Source: Methylacidiphilum caldifontis (GTDB lineage Bacteria; Verrucomicrobiota; Verrucomicrobiia; Methylacidiphilales; CAMAQI01). From it: 25,227 bases of DNA. Numbering within the stretch: the stretch's first letter is position 1; the number at the start of each line of letters is the position of its first letter. The notes under the pieces were generated by a model, which had not been told where the DNA came from, searched no databases, and saw only the letters and a program-made list of their open reading frames with translations. This document shows positions 1 to 7,737 of this stretch, in pieces. Where the stretch lies: positions 1-25,227 of the forward strand of contig CAMAQI010000014.1 in NCBI GenBank assembly GCA_945860255.1. The letters are read 5' to 3'. The translations under genes and the position numbers were made by a program.

Positions 1-9
1 CCCGACTAA

Positions 10-1533
10 TCATTGGGAACCACTGAGTTTACTCCAAGCAAATCCGTAAAGAGCAACGACGATAAAGCAGACCATCGGAATCACAAATCCGACCGACATA
101 TTATAATGATCGCCGACCCAACCCATCGCTTTGGGAACGATGGCTCCCCCCATGATCGCCATCACAATGAAGGAGGAGGCGACTTTGGCTTTTTCTCCCA
201 ACCCAAAGATACCGAGGGCGAAGATCGTCGGGTACATCACCGACATGAAAAAGAAGCTAAGGAAAAGAGCGAGAACAGAAACCCAACCGATCTTTAAGGT
301 GATGAGCAACATGAGGAGGACATTGATCGCCCCGTAGGTTCCCAGCACTTGATGCGCAGGAATTCTTTTAAGGAGTGCCGCTCCGGTGAATCGTCCTAAA
401 ACAAAAAGTCCAAACGCCACGGAAAGGAGGTTGGCCCCTCCTTTTTCACTCACCATCAATATTCCATTTTTGGTGACCGTTCCCGCTTCTCCACCCAAGA
501 GCCAAGCCCCTTGAAACATTTCAGGCAGAGGAGGAAGTTCTTCAGTCACATAAAACATGAAGTAGGCAAAAGTTCCGGCTTGAGCCGCCACATAGAAAAA
601 CTGTGCAATCGTTGATCCAGAAAAATGAGGGTAAGCCCATATGCTTTCTGAACTTAAATTGCGATTTATTTTTTGGACAAAAAATAATCCTAAAACAATA
701 CTGAGAACAATTGTTCCGGAAAAAATAGTGACCAACGTATTTTGATCGGATATTTTGATCGATGAAAAAGTGACTGCGATCGTCGCAACCGCAAAGCTCA
801 GGACAAGTAGATTCAAAAGGAGCATTTTGTAGCTTGTTGAGCGATTCAGGGTATGTGAAAGATTTGATTGATTCGATTCGTCAGGGCTGTCTGTATTGCC
901 GAGCTCTGGCAGCTTGACGCACAAGAAGACAAAAGAAAGTAATAAAACAAAAACGCCAACCCCTGCATAGGGAATCCACAAGGTTTCGCTCGCCGCCTGA
1001 GCTCCCCCTTGAGCTTCGGATGCATAAAAAAATTGGGCTCCCACTAGAGGTCCGACAATCCAACCTAATCCGTTGAACGATTGAGCTAAGTTGATTCGTG
1101 TCGCTGCGTATTGAGTGGAACCAAGAACGGTCGTATAAGGATTGGCAACGGTTTCTAAGAATGTAAGTCCCATGGAAACAATGCAAACGCCGAGAAGAAA
1201 GGCCCAGAAAGTAGCAATGCTTGTGGCAGGAATAAACCAGAGACAACCGGCAGAAACGATTAACAGACCGGCAAGAATTCCTTTTTTATAACCGAGCTTA
1301 TGAGTCAACCATCCTGCAGGCAATGCCATCAAGAAGTAACCGAGATAATGAGCGAACTGAACCCAGGCAGACTCTCGTTTAGAGAGATTAAGCAATAATT
1401 GAAAATGCTTGTCCATCGAGTCGATCATGCTGTTGCAAAAGGCCCACAAGAAGAAGAGCGTGCAGATCAGTGTAAAGGTGAAAAGATGGCTTTTGCCATC
1501 TTCCGTTTTAAAGATCGAAGTTTTTTCGTTCAT
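10..1533 (-). CDS. fucP: L-fucose:H+ symporter (MFS permease)
   Basis: Inner-membrane sugar/proton symporter of the FucP branch of the major facilitator superfamily, expected to import L-fucose for the isomerase encoded just upstream. The 507-residue protein is strongly hydrophobic with about twelve membrane segments. Two acidic residues that matter in E. coli FucP (D46 and E135) have counterparts here: D38 in a CNSMID context and E127 in FLETVANPY, with the same spacing of 89 residues. The conserved loop HKLGYKKG follows transmembrane segment 2. It is longer than E. coli FucP (438 aa), mainly through extra sequence in mid-protein loops (about residues 205-235 and 335-365). It is the last gene of the leftward fucA-fucI-fucP run, 20 bp after fucI. 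An AGGA lies about 13 nt before the ATG and GAGAGG directly abuts it. The family call is secure; fucose as substrate rests on the D/E pair and the neighbours. Confidence 0.92.
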   Translation of the reverse strand: MNEKTSIFKTEDGKSHLFTFTLICTLFFLWAFCNSMIDSMDKHFQLLLNLSKRESAWVQFAHYLGYFLMALPAGWLTHKLGYKKGILAGLLIVSAGCLWFIPATSIATFWAFLLGVCIVSMGLTFLETVANPYTTVLGSTQYAATRINLAQSFNGLGWIVGPLVGAQFFYASEAQGGAQAASETLWIPYAGVGVFVLLLSFVFLCVKLPELGNTDSPDESNQSNLSHTLNRSTSYKMLLLNLLVLSFAVATIAVTFSSIKISDQNTLVTIFSGTIVLSIVLGLFFVQKINRNLSSESIWAYPHFSGSTIAQFFYVAAQAGTFAYFMFYVTEELPPLPEMFQGAWLLGGEAGTVTKNGILMVSEKGGANLLSVAFGLFVLGRFTGAALLKRIPAHQVLGTYGAINVLLMLLITLKIGWVSVLALFLSFFFMSVMYPTIFALGIFGLGEKAKVASSFIVMAIMGGAIVPKAMGWVGDHYNMSVGFVIPMVCFIVVALYGFAWSKLSGSQ

Positions 1534-1553
1534 CCTCTCTATTTCCTAATTTT

Positions 1554-3341
1554 TTAACGATAGAGAGGGCCGTAATTTTCACAGGCACGATAGTCGGCTC
1601 CTTCAGGCTCTGCGGTTCCAAAGGCATTCCAAGCACTCGGGCGGAAGATCCGTTCTGCGGAGACATTATGCATGTAAACCGGAATGCGGAGCATTGCGGC
1701 TAAGGTAATGAGGAGATCTCCGACATGACCGTGGCACATGACGCAGTGGTTCGCTCCCCAGTTATTCATCACATCGTAAGTATCGCGGAACGATCCTTTC
1801 CCTGTAAGAATCGGCGCAAACCAAGTCGTCGGCCAAGTGGGGTTCGTTCGTTCATCCAAGATATTGTGGACTTTATCGGGAAGTTCAACGGAGTATCCCT
1901 CGGCCAGTTGAAGTGCCGCTCCGAGCCCTTTGACGAGATTCAAACGAAGAATCGTCACCGGCATTCCGCCCCGAGTTTTATATCGAGTCGACATTCCTCC
2001 ACCAGGGAAATATTCCGTGATTGAAGGATGCCATGAGGTCGCCTTTAAGCATTTCTCGACATCTTGTGCGGTGATTTCCCAGTGGGGCTTGAAAACCGGA
2101 TTCCCTTTTTTGTCGCTTTGTTGTCCGGTTCCATCCAAGGCTGCAGGACCGGAGTTGATTAAATGGAGAAGCCCTCCGGAACCAGCGCCACGGAGTTGAT
2201 AGCCGGTGATTCGTTTAACGGCTTGCGGACTCCAATAAGTGCGGAGATCGGCAAAGATCTGTGCGGTATTCGTGAGAAGATTTCCAAAAAGCATCGAGAC
2301 GGCATTCAAAGCATCGTTTTCAGTCGCCATCATGTAAGGGGATCGAGTGCCATTCCAATCAAAGGAGGAGCAAAGGATCGCCTCCATGAAATCGCCATTC
2401 GGAAAGTAATCCGTCCATTGTCGTTGACCTTGAAAACCGGCCGCAATCGCATTGTGGCCTTGGGCTTGCTCGGCAAATCCTTTTTCCTTGAGGGCAGGAT
2501 TTCCGACCATCAGATCGCGAGCAATCAGTGCCATTTTCACGGAAGTCTCCCATTCTTGATCGAGTTGGGAACGTGAACGACGGGTCTTGGGACTATTATA
2601 ATCTTTCCCCTCTTTACAGTTCGCTTTTACCCATTGCAGCGCTTTTTTATATTCTTTTTCGTCGTAAACTTTATTTTGGATTCGTCCTGTGATCTCACTC
2701 ATATCGACCGCTTCCACACGCATCCCGAGATAATCTTCAAAGAAATCACTGTCGATCATTGAGCCGGCGATTCCCATCGAGGTGCCTCCAATCGAGAGAT
2801 AAGACTTTCCGCGCATGAGAGCGACCGCCAATCCGGCCTTCACGAAACTGAGGATCTTCACTTCGACATCTTTCGGAATACGGGTATCGGAAGAATCCAG
2901 CACATCTCGTCCATAGATTCCAAAGGCCGGGACCCCCTTTTGCGTATGACCTGCAAGGACTGCCGCGAGATAAACGGCCCCTGGACGCTCTGTTCCATTA
3001 AAGCCCCAAACGGCTTTCGGAATTTGCGGATCCATATCCATCGTTTCCGATCCGTAGCACCAGCAAGGAGTCACCGTCAAAGAGACCCCAACATTTTCCC
3101 GTTTAAATTTTTCAGCGGTTTGTGCCGCCTCGGCAACCCCCCCGATTGTCGTATCGGCAATCACGCATTCCACAGGAGCGCCATTGGGATAACGAAGATT
3201 TTCTGAAATCAATTTTGAAACCGACAGGGCCTGTCCCATCGTCTGTTTTTCCAGCGATTCACGAACCCCCCCGAGACGTCCATCGATCGTCGGTCGAATT
3301 CCAATTTTAGGATAAGAGTGAGTTTGGGTTGTTTTCATCAT
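1554..3341 (-). CDS. fucI: L-fucose isomerase
   Basis: Cytoplasmic Mn2+-dependent ketol isomerase that converts L-fucose to L-fuculose. The 595-residue length matches E. coli FucI (591 aa) and the whole sequence reads as FucI: an N-terminal domain with PKIGIRP and RLGGVRESLE, then the catalytic domain. The metal ligands known from E. coli (E337, D361, H528) align with E341 in ATENDALN, D365 in FADLRTYW and H532 in the NHCVMCHGH segment. Two adjacent ATG codons open the gene (3341 and 3338); an AGAAAGAA ribosome-binding stretch sits just before them. It lies between the aldolase upstream and fucP downstream. The 135-bp gap to the aldolase contains a long-arm inverted repeat followed by a T-run, so fucI may be partly uncoupled from the aldolase. 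FucI enzymes of some species also accept D-arabinose. Confidence 0.96.
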   Translation of the reverse strand: MMKTTQTHSYPKIGIRPTIDGRLGGVRESLEKQTMGQALSVSKLISENLRYPNGAPVECVIADTTIGGVAEAAQTAEKFKRENVGVSLTVTPCWCYGSETMDMDPQIPKAVWGFNGTERPGAVYLAAVLAGHTQKGVPAFGIYGRDVLDSSDTRIPKDVEVKILSFVKAGLAVALMRGKSYLSIGGTSMGIAGSMIDSDFFEDYLGMRVEAVDMSEITGRIQNKVYDEKEYKKALQWVKANCKEGKDYNSPKTRRSRSQLDQEWETSVKMALIARDLMVGNPALKEKGFAEQAQGHNAIAAGFQGQRQWTDYFPNGDFMEAILCSSFDWNGTRSPYMMATENDALNAVSMLFGNLLTNTAQIFADLRTYWSPQAVKRITGYQLRGAGSGGLLHLINSGPAALDGTGQQSDKKGNPVFKPHWEITAQDVEKCLKATSWHPSITEYFPGGGMSTRYKTRGGMPVTILRLNLVKGLGAALQLAEGYSVELPDKVHNILDERTNPTWPTTWFAPILTGKGSFRDTYDVMNNWGANHCVMCHGHVGDLLITLAAMLRIPVYMHNVSAERIFRPSAWNAFGTAEPEGADYRACENYGPLYR

Positions 3342-3399
3342 CGTTCTTTCTTTTTTTGAATTTAAAAAATAAAAAATAAATTTCTTCGTCTAAAAAAGG

Positions 3400-3480
3400 A
3401 TAATCAGGCGTTCACGGGAGTATTATCGATTGCTTAATTTCAGAGTCACTCATGATCTTTATCAGACCCCGCCTGATTAT
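3400..3480 (-). promoter_or_regulatory. 11-bp inverted repeat plus T-run between fucA and fucI
   Basis: Perfect arms ATAATCAGGCG (3400-3410) and CGCCTGATTAT (3470-3480) enclose 59 bp. The right arm overlaps the stop codon of the aldolase gene. Read on the minus strand, the distal arm is followed after two bases by six T residues, so the RNA would end in a stem plus U-tract. The loop is too long for a standard intrinsic terminator. An attenuator, an RNA-processing or stability element, or paired protein-binding sites are alternatives. Confidence 0.45.
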
Positions 3481-4253
3481 GATTGGTTTAAGATTTTCTG
3501 CCGATAGTGCTCATCGGGGCGACCGGCAATCCGTTGAACTTGAGTTGGGGTGAGATAAACGACTCCCTTCGGATTGGCACTGATTGCACCGACGAGAATC
3601 TTGGCCGATTTTTCAGCCATGAGCGTCGAGGCAAGAACCTCTTTCTCTGTTTTTCCGATACAGATGAGACCGTGATTTTCGATCAGAATCGTCTTCGGAA
3701 GCGTTCCAGTGCGATCGATAAATTTTTCGACCTGAGTTTGAATTGTTTTTGCGAGGATCAGTCCAGGATCGGTATAAGGAACTAAAGCCGAGGCCGCCCC
3801 ACAACAGACGATCTGGTCGGGAAAGAGGCGCTTTTCTGCGAAAAGCCTTCCTTTTCCAGAGCAAAGAAGCTGATTGACTGCAATTGGGTGGGTATGTCCG
3901 ACAAAGTGAACCTCGGGAAGGGAGAGGAGGTAGGCATGAAAGACCGCCTCTACCGACGGTTTCAGGGCTTGAGAGTCAACGCGGCTATCGAGCAGCGCTT
4001 GGTCAACCTCCTGATCGGAGATTTTTTTGATTTTCAGTAAACTGAGGAGCGATTTTGAGTGGCAGGCCGTCGCTTGCTTCGGTTGAAGATTTCCGAGAGT
4101 GGAGCCGCTGGCTTTAACGAGAAATTGTTGAGCATCGAGCCGAGTGGAGGTATTTCCCTCACCGAGAATTGCAAGACCTCTCGTTTCATCGCCGAGTTGA
4201 TGGGAGAGCCAGAGCATTCGATCAAGGGGAGTGGAGGTTTTGGATGAGGCCAT
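3477..4253 (-). CDS. Class II aldolase (L-fuculose-1-phosphate aldolase-like)
   Basis: Zn2+-dependent class II aldolase/adducin-family protein, probably cleaving L-fuculose-1-phosphate (or the rhamnulose epimer) to DHAP and L-lactaldehyde in the cytoplasm. Family landmarks are visible: GEGNTST near residue 31 (phosphate-binding region), E102 in PSVEAVFH as likely catalytic acid, H120 and H122 in GHTHPIAVN, and H194 in IENHGLICIG as zinc ligands. At 258 aa it is longer than E. coli FucA (215 aa). It is the first gene of the leftward fuc operon and is divergent from the AraC regulator, with about 80 bp of A/T-rich sequence between the start codons. No clear Shine-Dalgarno precedes the ATG. A second aldolase domain is present in the rightward operon, so the role division is uncertain; epimerase or dehydratase members of the same fold are less likely here. 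Confidence 0.82.
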   Translation of the reverse strand: MASSKTSTPLDRMLWLSHQLGDETRGLAILGEGNTSTRLDAQQFLVKASGSTLGNLQPKQATACHSKSLLSLLKIKKISDQEVDQALLDSRVDSQALKPSVEAVFHAYLLSLPEVHFVGHTHPIAVNQLLCSGKGRLFAEKRLFPDQIVCCGAASALVPYTDPGLILAKTIQTQVEKFIDRTGTLPKTILIENHGLICIGKTEKEVLASTLMAEKSAKILVGAISANPKGVVYLTPTQVQRIAGRPDEHYRQKILNQS

Positions 4254-4332
4254 AAAATGAGGATACTTTATTTTAAATTAAAATCTTTTGAAGAACAGTT
4301 GTATTTTATTGTTTTTTCGGCTTTATTTGAAA

Positions 4333-5073
4333 ATGAACTTATTTCTCGAAGGTCTCGAGTGCGGCCCTTTTTTAGCGATTCTCGAGGAATCGGAAGACTA
4401 CGTATATCTCAAGAATCTCAAAGGAGAGTTTATCTTTTCGAATCCGGCGCATCTTCGTTTAATGGGATTTGATCGATTGGATCAAATTTATGGAAAGACA
4501 GACTTCGATTTTGTTCTTCCGTTTTTAGCCTTACGATTTCAACAGCAGGATCGCGAGGTCTTTAAAGGAAAATTATTGAAGAAACAGGTGGAGCTTTTAT
4601 CGAAAGAGGGGAATCATTCCTTCTGGCATTTAACCACAAAACTTCCGATTCGATCGAGTGCTGGAAAGATTGTGGGGTTGATCGGGTATACGAGAAAATT
4701 AGGACCTAAGGGTTTAGAAAGTAGGGCCTCGACCGAGGTGGCGAGATCGTTACGTTACCTTCAGGAAAATTTCGCCGAAAAAATTAAAGTCTCGGAAATC
4801 GCGAAGATCGCCTGTCTTTCGGTGAGTGCTTTGGAGCGACGATTCCAAAAAGAGATCGGGATGACCCCTTCGGTCTATTTAAAGAATCTTCGGATGAACG
4901 AGGCCTGTCGGCTTTTATCGGAGACACAGGAATCGATAGCAAAGATCGCACTCGATTGTGGGGCCTGTGATCAGGCTTATTTTACGGCCGAGTTTCGTAA
5001 ACAGTTTCAAATTACCCCGCTTCAATATCGGAAGGGATTTTTCGGAAAGGGAAAGGCTTTTGGCCAAACCTAA
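4333..5073 (+). CDS. PAS-AraC family transcriptional regulator
   Basis: Cytoplasmic transcription regulator, probably the activator of the adjacent fuc genes. From the ATG at 4333 it is 246 aa. Residues about 12-122 form a PAS fold (EDYVYLKNLKGEFIFSN, later GKTDFDF and a GKIVGLIGYTRKL end). Residues about 150-236 form the double helix-turn-helix of AraC proteins, with VSEIAKIACLSVSALERRF and the second-helix signature CDQAYFTAEFRKQF followed by TPLQYR. An upstream in-frame TTG at 4288 would add 15 hydrophobic residues; the ATG gives a better domain start and is preferred. The gene is divergent from the aldolase gene. A PAS sensor in place of the usual AraC cupin sugar-binding domain means the inducer cannot be read from the sequence. 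Confidence 0.85.
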   Translation: MNLFLEGLECGPFLAILEESEDYVYLKNLKGEFIFSNPAHLRLMGFDRLDQIYGKTDFDFVLPFLALRFQQQDREVFKGKLLKKQVELLSKEGNHSFWHLTTKLPIRSSAGKIVGLIGYTRKLGPKGLESRASTEVARSLRYLQENFAEKIKVSEIAKIACLSVSALERRFQKEIGMTPSVYLKNLRMNEACRLLSETQESIAKIALDCGACDQAYFTAEFRKQFQITPLQYRKGFFGKGKAFGQT

Positions 5074-5077
5074 AAAC

Positions 5078-5340
5078 AATGAGTTCAGCCGCAAAAGAAC
5101 GCAAAGAACTCAAAAAAGAATTAAACACGGGTCTCTCTAAGGAAGGCAGAAAAGCAGGAAAATGAACCACCAAAAGGCTCGGGAACCGAGATCCCTAAGA
5201 TTAATGGAATTGCTTGTGATTTTAGTGCAGAGGGAAACCCATCTTTGTTTTTTCAAGTATTCATGCATTCCTTAGAGAGAGAGATCGCTGTATTTTTCAT
5301 TTTTGAGTTCTTTGCGTTCTTTTGCGGCTAAATTCATTCT
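5078..5340. repeat. Large interrupted palindromic intergenic element
   Basis: A 30-bp sequence at 5087-5116 is repeated perfectly in inverse orientation at 5300-5329, with weaker similarity beyond each arm. A second pair of arms, TCTCTCTAAGGAA (5132-5144) and its complement (5268-5280), is nested inside. Between them lies a small hairpin CTCGG-GAA-CCGAG (5178-5190). This fills most of the 379-bp gap between the AraC and DeoR genes; no coding potential was seen. The arms resemble the GCAAAGAAC-type dispersed repeats I associate with some environmental genomes (from memory). MITE-like element or structured repeat; no transposase nearby. Confidence 0.8.
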
Positions 5341-5418
5341 TTTTAGATTTAACCCCATAGATTGCATGAGAAACGACCTCTCAATTGGAAGGAAGTGATG
5401 AAAGTTACTATTTTATGA

Positions 5419-5446
5419 TTGACTTCAGTCATATATTGGTTATGAT
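5419..5446 (+). promoter_or_regulatory. Candidate sigma70 promoter with overlapping palindrome
   Basis: TTGACT (5419-5424) and TATGAT (5441-5446) are separated by 16 bp, close to the sigma70 consensus. The palindrome TGACT-TC-AGTCA (5420-5431) overlaps the -35 box and could be an operator for the DeoR protein encoded directly downstream. Transcription would begin near 5453, which coincides with the proposed GTG start, so the mRNA may be leaderless. The heptamer TATGATT also occurs twice (5414-5420, 5441-5447). Confidence 0.5.
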
Positions 5447-5452
5447 TCATTT

Positions 5453-6229
5453 GTGAAAGTTGCTTATGAATTAGTTAATGCGCGACGTGAAAAATTGGCG
5501 CAAATGCTTCAGGATCAGGCTTATATACCGATAAGTAACGTCTGTTCCCAGCTCAATATTTCAGAGGCTACGGCACGAAGGGATTTAGCTTTTTTAGAGG
5601 CTAATCAACGAATTGTAAGGACGTACGGCGGGGCTTTGGTGGAGTATAATCAAAAGTTTCCCTCTTTTTTAGAGCGTCAGCAGGTGGAGTTAAAGGGAAA
5701 GAAAAAATTGGCGAAGGTGGCGAGAGATCTCATCATTCCGAAAAGTACCTGTTTTTTTGATGCAGGGACAACGATCTATGCGCTTGCGTTCGAACTCAAA
5801 CAGAAGCCAGTAGAAGGGGTCAAGATTGTGACGAACAGTCTTCCGATTGCGGAGCTGATGACGGGAGTTCAGGGAATTGAGGTTCACCTTCTAGCGGGTC
5901 AATATCTCCATCGCCAAGGGGTGATTTTTGGCGAGGCAACGGTTAAAACAGTTCGATTTTATGATATCGATGACGCCTTTATGAGTGCAGAGGGATTTGA
6001 TCAGAAAGGATTGTGGAATTCCGATGCGACGGTCGTCGAGTTTCAACGGCAGGTGATTCGCCAATCGAGTCGAAAAGTTTTTTGTCTCGGTGCTGAAAAA
6101 ATGGGGAAACGGGCTCCTGTTTTTTTATCCGATTGGGGGAACGTGAATGTGCTCATTTCCGATGCGATTTCAAGTGATCTTCCCGTCTATTCTCAAGCTC
6201 AGTTTAAAGGTAAAATATTCTCTATTTAA
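5453..6229 (+). CDS. DeoR/GlpR family transcriptional regulator
   Basis: DeoR-family repressor, likely controlling the kinase-aldolase-lut operon it heads. It is 258 aa, the usual size. Residues about 25-50 are the winged helix-turn-helix (ISNVCSQLNISEATARRDL) followed by the family's RTYGGAL turn. The C-terminal half is the DeoR sensor domain with DAGTT at 103-107, the IVTNSLPIAE segment and GQYLHRQGVIFGE; such domains bind phosphorylated sugars. The start is GTG at 5453; no Shine-Dalgarno is visible and the promoter lies immediately upstream. The kinase gene starts 4 bp after its stop. By analogy with other DeoR regulators of deoxyhexose operons, fuculose-1-P or rhamnulose-1-P could be the inducer, but this is inference. 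Confidence 0.88.
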   Translation: MKVAYELVNARREKLAQMLQDQAYIPISNVCSQLNISEATARRDLAFLEANQRIVRTYGGALVEYNQKFPSFLERQQVELKGKKKLAKVARDLIIPKSTCFFDAGTTIYALAFELKQKPVEGVKIVTNSLPIAELMTGVQGIEVHLLAGQYLHRQGVIFGEATVKTVRFYDIDDAFMSAEGFDQKGLWNSDATVVEFQRQVIRQSSRKVFCLGAEKMGKRAPVFLSDWGNVNVLISDAISSDLPVYSQAQFKGKIFSI

Positions 6230-6233
6230 TTTT

Positions 6234-7700
6234 ATGAAAACACATCATATTGCGATCGATTTTGGAGCGGAAAGCGCACGAGTTATGCTTGGAACGTTGG
6301 AGACAGGCAAGTTGACTTTAGAGGAGATTCATCGTTTTCCGACGGGAGGAATGCAAATCCTCGGCAATGCTCATTGGAATATCATCGGTTTTTTTGATGA
6401 GGTCAAAAAGGGGCTGCTTAAGGTAGGAGAAAAAGGAATCTCGATTTCCAGTGTGAGTGCCGATTCGTGGGGAGTGGATTATGTCTATTTTAACTCTAAT
6501 AGCCCGATGATTACCCAGCCTTTTCATTATCGTCATCCTCGGACTTATGCTCCATTTCAGGCCCTCACTCCGGGCGAAAAGAATCTGATTTATAGCGAAA
6601 CCGGCATTCAATTCATGGCACTGAATACGCTCTATCAACTGATCGCCGATAAGATTTCAAAACGTTGGGTCTTTGAGGTGAGCGAGGGGTTTCTCACGAT
6701 TGCCGATTACATTCATTACCTTTTATCAGGGCATGCGGCGATCGATCAATCACTTGCCAGTACAACGCAAATTTATAATCCAGAGGATCAGAAATGGTCT
6801 GCAAAAATCTTGGAACACTTTGGTTTGCCCAATCATATTTTTCCGAAAATTGTTCCGTGCGGAACGGTCCTTGGAGAGATGCGAGAGGAGGTCCGACAAG
6901 AGACTAAGCTTTCCTCTGCAAAGGTCATCGCCACCTGTTCCCATGACACGGGGGCTGCCATTGCTGCGGTTCCAGCGGAGGGGGATCAATGGGCTTATTT
7001 GAGTTCTGGAACCTGGTCCTTGATCGGTGTTGAATTGCCGCACGCGCTCATTAATCCCGATGTTCAAGAGGCAAATTTTACGAATGAAATCGGCTACGGC
7101 AATTCGGTTCGTTTCTTGAAGAACATTACCGGTCTATGGATTTTACAGGAATGTAAGCGGCAGTGGGATCGAAATGGATTGGGGCTTACCTATGCCGATT
7201 TAAATCAGCATGCGGAAGCCTCTCCCTCTTTAGTCTCGATCATTGATCCGACTGATTCCCGATTTTATGAGGCAGGAGGAATGATCGAAAAAATTGAGGC
7301 TTTTTGTCGTGAGACGAATCAACCCATTCCGACAACTCCCGGTCAATTCACTCGCTGTATTTTGGAAAGTTTGGCCCTCCTTTACTCGAAGACGCTGGAA
7401 CAGATGCGATCGTTAACGAATCGCAAAATCTCAATTCTTCATATCGTCGGAGGAGGAAGTCAAAGTCGAATTCTCAATCAATTTGCAGCGAACGCCTGTG
7501 GAATTCCCGTCATGGCAGGGCCGGTAGAGGCAACGGCTGCGGGCAATCTATTGCTTCAGTCTCTTGCCTTAAAGCAAATTTCCTCCCTGAATGAGCTTCG
7601 TCAGATCGTTCGCGACAGTTTCCCGATTCAGACCTATCAACCAGAAGAGAGTGCGCTTTGGGAAAAGGCGCAACAAAAATTTCTTCTTCTTAAAAAATAA
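6234..7700 (+). CDS. Rhamnulokinase/fuculokinase (FGGY, RhaB type)
   Basis: ATP-dependent kinase of the FGGY family that phosphorylates a ketodeoxyhexose (L-rhamnulose or L-fuculose) at C1. From ATG 6234 the protein is 488 aa, matching E. coli RhaB (489 aa). Visible motifs are the N-terminal phosphate loop IDFGAESARVMLG, SADSWGVDY, the catalytic-base segment CSHDTGAAIAAVP with D238 (RhaB D237), LSSGTWSLIG and IVGGGSQSRILNQ near the C-terminus. The reading frame stays open upstream to 6147, overlapping deoR, but the ATG at 6234 gives the correct family start and sits 4 bp after the deoR stop. It resembles RhaB more than FucK, yet sits beside fucI and fucP. The rhamnose/fucose specificity is therefore unresolved. 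Confidence 0.9.
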   Translation: MKTHHIAIDFGAESARVMLGTLETGKLTLEEIHRFPTGGMQILGNAHWNIIGFFDEVKKGLLKVGEKGISISSVSADSWGVDYVYFNSNSPMITQPFHYRHPRTYAPFQALTPGEKNLIYSETGIQFMALNTLYQLIADKISKRWVFEVSEGFLTIADYIHYLLSGHAAIDQSLASTTQIYNPEDQKWSAKILEHFGLPNHIFPKIVPCGTVLGEMREEVRQETKLSSAKVIATCSHDTGAAIAAVPAEGDQWAYLSSGTWSLIGVELPHALINPDVQEANFTNEIGYGNSVRFLKNITGLWILQECKRQWDRNGLGLTYADLNQHAEASPSLVSIIDPTDSRFYEAGGMIEKIEAFCRETNQPIPTTPGQFTRCILESLALLYSKTLEQMRSLTNRKISILHIVGGGSQSRILNQFAANACGIPVMAGPVEATAAGNLLLQSLALKQISSLNELRQIVRDSFPIQTYQPEESALWEKAQQKFLLLKK

Positions 7701-7737
7701 CTAACTACTGATAACCTAAAAAACCAATAATAAACCT

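Noticed and set aside
2163..2576. 137-codon open frame on the plus strand
   Set aside because: Antisense shadow of fucI, which is a full-length, strongly conserved enzyme in the same place.
5078..5340. CRISPR array
   Set aside because: The repeats are inverted pairs, not regularly spaced direct repeats with spacers, and no cas gene is present.
6147..6233. Upstream extension of the kinase reading frame
   Set aside because: Overlaps deoR and adds 29 residues unlike any FGGY kinase; the ATG at 6234 fits the family start.
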